From Acidobacteriota bacterium (lineage in GTDB: Bacteria; Acidobacteriota; Terriglobia; Terriglobales; Acidobacteriaceae): a DNA stretch of 9,311 bases. Location of the stretch: assembly GCA_021778815.1 (NCBI GenBank), contig JAJYBW010000112.1, forward strand, positions 1 to 9,311, in the 5' to 3' direction. The notes below the pieces were generated by a model. It was not told the DNA's origin, did not search any database, and saw only the letters and a program-made list of their open reading frames with translations. A program made the translations under genes and the position numbers. Positions 7,810 through 9,311 of the stretch are shown piece after piece (the first letter of the stretch is position 1; each line of letters begins with the position of its first letter).

Positions 7810-8649
7810 TCAGCTATATTCTTCGTCCCATCTCCCCAGTCCAAACTCTCCCGATCCGTCGTTCAGAACGCGATGTTGCAGGATGGCGACTCCATCTTGC
7901 AGCAGCGGGATCAATGTCTCGCGTACTCTGGTCTGAGTTTCGCGTGCCCTGGGGTCGCCACGCGCTTTCCACTCGTAAATGTGGCTCGGAACGGTCACAT
8001 GCGTGGTGATTTCATCCGCATGAACTTTATCGTTATTTTGATCCAGTAGCCTGCGAACTCGGGGCGATTCGATCCACCATTCTGCAATCAGCCGATCGGT
8101 GGGCAGGCCGCCCTGCAGCGCGGAGCTCACACTGCCGTACAGGTTCGGAATGTAGCTCCGCACAATGACGCCCAGGCGCTCAAAATTCAGATGCGCATTC
8201 TTGATCTCCAGCGGGTCGAATGTCCATTCCATCCGACGGATACCCCGAAGCAGCATATCCTCACGCTGCGCCAGCTTCATCCTCCGTCCGAGTCCAAGAT
8301 TGCGGTAGTCCGGATGGACCGCCAGCATGTGGGAATGAAAATAAGGCTGTCCATTCCGGTAGCCCGGTAGCGCCAACGCAAAACCCACCATTCGGTCGCC
8401 ATCGAAGCTGCCGATGACCTGTCCCCCGATTTTCTTCGCGACAATGAACATGTCCGATGGGACGAAGCCAGCCTCGTCACGGCCCCACACCCGCTGCTGT
8501 ATCTCTATGCATGACTTAAAATCATCGAGCCCGTGGCAATCGCGGATAACAACCTGAGCCGTGTTGTTCTTCGATTTCATTTTGCTTGCAAGTTTGCTAC
8601 TGTGTCTGACGCTCAATTTATCGTTCTTGCGCCCAGGCCCGTCGAGCAT
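7810..8649 (-). CDS. GNAT-family N-acyltransferase (COG3375-like), probable amino acid N-succinyltransferase partner
   Basis: From ATG 8649 it has 279 residues. The GNAT core lies at about 33-145: MLAVHPDYRNLGLGRRMK (108-125) carries the acyl-CoA pyrophosphate loop R-N-L-G-L-G (116-121), preceded by the GFALALPGY strand (89-97). After the core, MEWTFDPLEIKNAHLN (140-155) and LPTDRLIAEWW (182-192) are what I recall of the COG3375 group of predicted acyltransferases. These are longer than ordinary GNATs because of an extra C-terminal region. Proteins like this sit beside NSAR genes, and in Geobacillus a GNAT protein N-succinylates D-amino acids before the racemase acts. The gene is upstream of the racemase on the same strand, which supports this role, but the substrate is inferred. 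Start uncertain: ATG 8649 has a partial GAGTGGA site; ATG 8580 would drop 23 poorly conserved-looking residues but lacks a ribosome site; TTG 8664 is least likely. Confidence 0.85.
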   Translation of the reverse strand: MLDGPGRKNDKLSVRHSSKLASKMKSKNNTAQVVIRDCHGLDDFKSCIEIQQRVWGRDEAGFVPSDMFIVAKKIGGQVIGSFDGDRMVGFALALPGYRNGQPYFHSHMLAVHPDYRNLGLGRRMKLAQREDMLLRGIRRMEWTFDPLEIKNAHLNFERLGVIVRSYIPNLYGSVSSALQGGLPTDRLIAEWWIESPRVRRLLDQNNDKVHADEITTHVTVPSHIYEWKARGDPRARETQTRVRETLIPLLQDGVAILQHRVLNDGSGEFGLGRWDEEYS

Positions 8650-8682
8650 GGCTGATCCACTCAACGTTTAATGCACTTCCCG

Positions 8683-8716
8683 TTCAAAGCAACTTGAAAC
8701 AAAGAGAAAATTCAAG
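8683..8716. promoter_or_regulatory. Inverted half-sites in the divergent intergenic region, possible operator
   Basis: Between the GNAT gene and the divergent permease remnant are TTCAA (8683-8687), TTGAA (8694-8698, within CTTGAA 8693-8698) and TTCAAG (8711-8716). CTTGAA and TTCAAG are exact inverted copies 12 bases apart, and TTCAA/TTGAA are another inverted pair 6 bases apart. The placement suits a regulator shared by the amino acid genes and the former transporter. The sequence is AT-rich, so chance is a real possibility, and no clear promoter hexamers were identified. Confidence 0.25.
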
Positions 8717-8724
8717 GCTTCGAA

Positions 8725-9092
8725 ATGGACGATTTGCGCAATGATTCGTTAGTCTCAGTCCACATGGATTATATCCAGACCGCCTCGCTTGACTCCGCGG
8801 CAAAGCTGGCCGCGCCCGCGGAAAGACCTACGCTGGTGCGAGGAATGTCGCTGGCCGACGCGGTTCTGTTGCTGGTCGGCGGCACCATAGGCTAGGGACT
8901 CTTTCTCACCTCCGCCGACGTTGCGTCTTCTGTTCGCACCCCCTGCTCTTCATGCTCGCGTGGATCGCCGGAATGGGGGTGACCGCGCTCGCTTCCCTTT
9001 CCATGGCCGAACTAGGCGCTATGTATCCGGAGGCCGGTGGCTAATATGTTTATCTGCGAGAAGCCTACGGAGAGTTTGTCGCATTCCTCTTC
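8725..9092 (+). pseudogene. APC-family amino acid permease remnant (two stops, one frameshift, truncated)
   Basis: From ATG 8725, with AAGG 7 bases upstream, the frame reads a hydrophilic N-terminus and then the first membrane segment of an APC-superfamily permease: SLADAVLLLVGGTIG, stop TAG 8893-8895, then GLFLTSADVAS. At the C-run 8939-8943 one base appears lost; the continuation in the shifted frame is PLLFMLAWIAGMGV (second segment) and then MAELGAMYPEAGG, stop TAA 9042-9044, YVYLREAYGEFVAFLF. The stops fall where such permeases have Ser/Thr/Ala (TAG) and Gln (TAA from CAA, in AGGQYVYLREAYG), so each is explained by one substitution. Homology ends at about 9092, with roughly ten membrane segments missing. 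The intact ancestor probably imported amino acids for the adjacent GNAT/racemase pair, from which it diverges. The gene is non-functional as sequenced; two nonsense changes plus a frameshift make a single sequencing error an unlikely explanation. Confidence 0.85.
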
Positions 9093-9094
9093 CC

Positions 9095-9311
9095 ATGAGC
9101 GTTGCTGTAGAGATTACGAATGGTAAAGACCGTGAGATTTCGGACGCCCTGGCGGCGGCCTACGAGTCCGGCCAGTTCCGAGGAAACAAACTTGCTGCGG
9201 CTAGGCCTCTGTCGATAATGCAAGAGGCCTTGCTCGCGTCTGCAAACGCCGACCTTGAGAGAAGAAACGAAAACGCTAGGAACCTGTTTCATCGTGGTGG
9301 TGCTTCAATCG
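9095..9311 (+). CDS. Unrecognised open reading frame running off the right edge (partial)
   Basis: ATG 9095 opens a frame with no stop through the end of the window (72 codons). It starts MSVAVEITNGKDREISDALA and is rich in Ala, Glu, Arg and Asn, with no membrane segment, and looks soluble and helical. I recognise no family. No Shine-Dalgarno precedes it (upstream is TTCCTCTTCCC). It begins exactly where permease homology stops, so it may belong to foreign DNA joined to the remnant. The frame also stays open upstream of the ATG for some codons, so the true start is unknown. Coding status is tentative. Confidence 0.33.
   Translation, partial: MSVAVEITNGKDREISDALAAAYESGQFRGNKLAAARPLSIMQEALLASANADLERRNENARNLFHRGGASI

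Noticed and set aside
9065..9292. 75-residue - strand frame at the right end
   Set aside because: It overlaps the permease remnant on the opposite strand and is Arg/Ser rich with no recognisable motif. The + strand frame from 9095 looks more protein-like.
1..9311. CRISPR array, tRNA, rRNA or insertion sequence
   Set aside because: No regularly spaced repeats, tRNA-like folds, rRNA signatures or transposase frames with terminal repeats were seen on reading both strands.

Overview
The window most likely comes from a soil-type Gram-negative bacterium, probably an acidobacterium. This is an inference. It rests on the long kelch protein with a GDDAQ-x-ATNYP segment, on the pairing of an NSAR/OSBS-type enolase with a COG3375-like GNAT protein, and on the GC-rich but not extreme composition. 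No rRNA or marker gene is present to settle the taxonomy.

Left part (1-2397, + strand). A probable tail of an upstream gene (stop at 78-80) is followed by two tightly linked genes. The first encodes a DMATS/CymD-type ABBA-fold aromatic prenyltransferase (195-1307). It overlaps by 8 bases the second, a half-size protein of the squalene-hopene/class II terpene cyclase family (1300-2247) that has a DADSTA acid motif and several QW-like repeats. A prenyl-transfer enzyme translationally coupled to a protonation-type cyclase suggests a small prenylated-aromatic or meroterpenoid pathway. This is the most novel-looking part of the window.

Middle (2398-6609, - strand). A very long protein (1229 aa from its best start) has an N-terminal kelch/galactose-oxidase-like beta-propeller, an Ig-like E-set domain, a long beta-rich middle, a glycine-rich linker and a small compact C-terminal domain. 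It runs convergently to the cyclase gene and ends at a good intrinsic terminator (2336-2376). Upstream of it lie about 520 bases with no convincing gene.

Right part (6610-9092). Two - strand genes encode a GNAT-family acyltransferase and, downstream, an enolase-superfamily N-succinylamino acid racemase/o-succinylbenzoate synthase. This matches two of the three steps of the known irreversible D- to L-amino acid conversion (N-succinylation, racemisation, desuccinylation); no desuccinylase is in the window. Diverging from them is an APC-family amino acid permease remnant, broken by two in-frame stops and a one-base frameshift and truncated after roughly the second to third membrane segment. Homology stops abruptly near 9092, where an unrecognised reading frame begins and runs off the end of the window.
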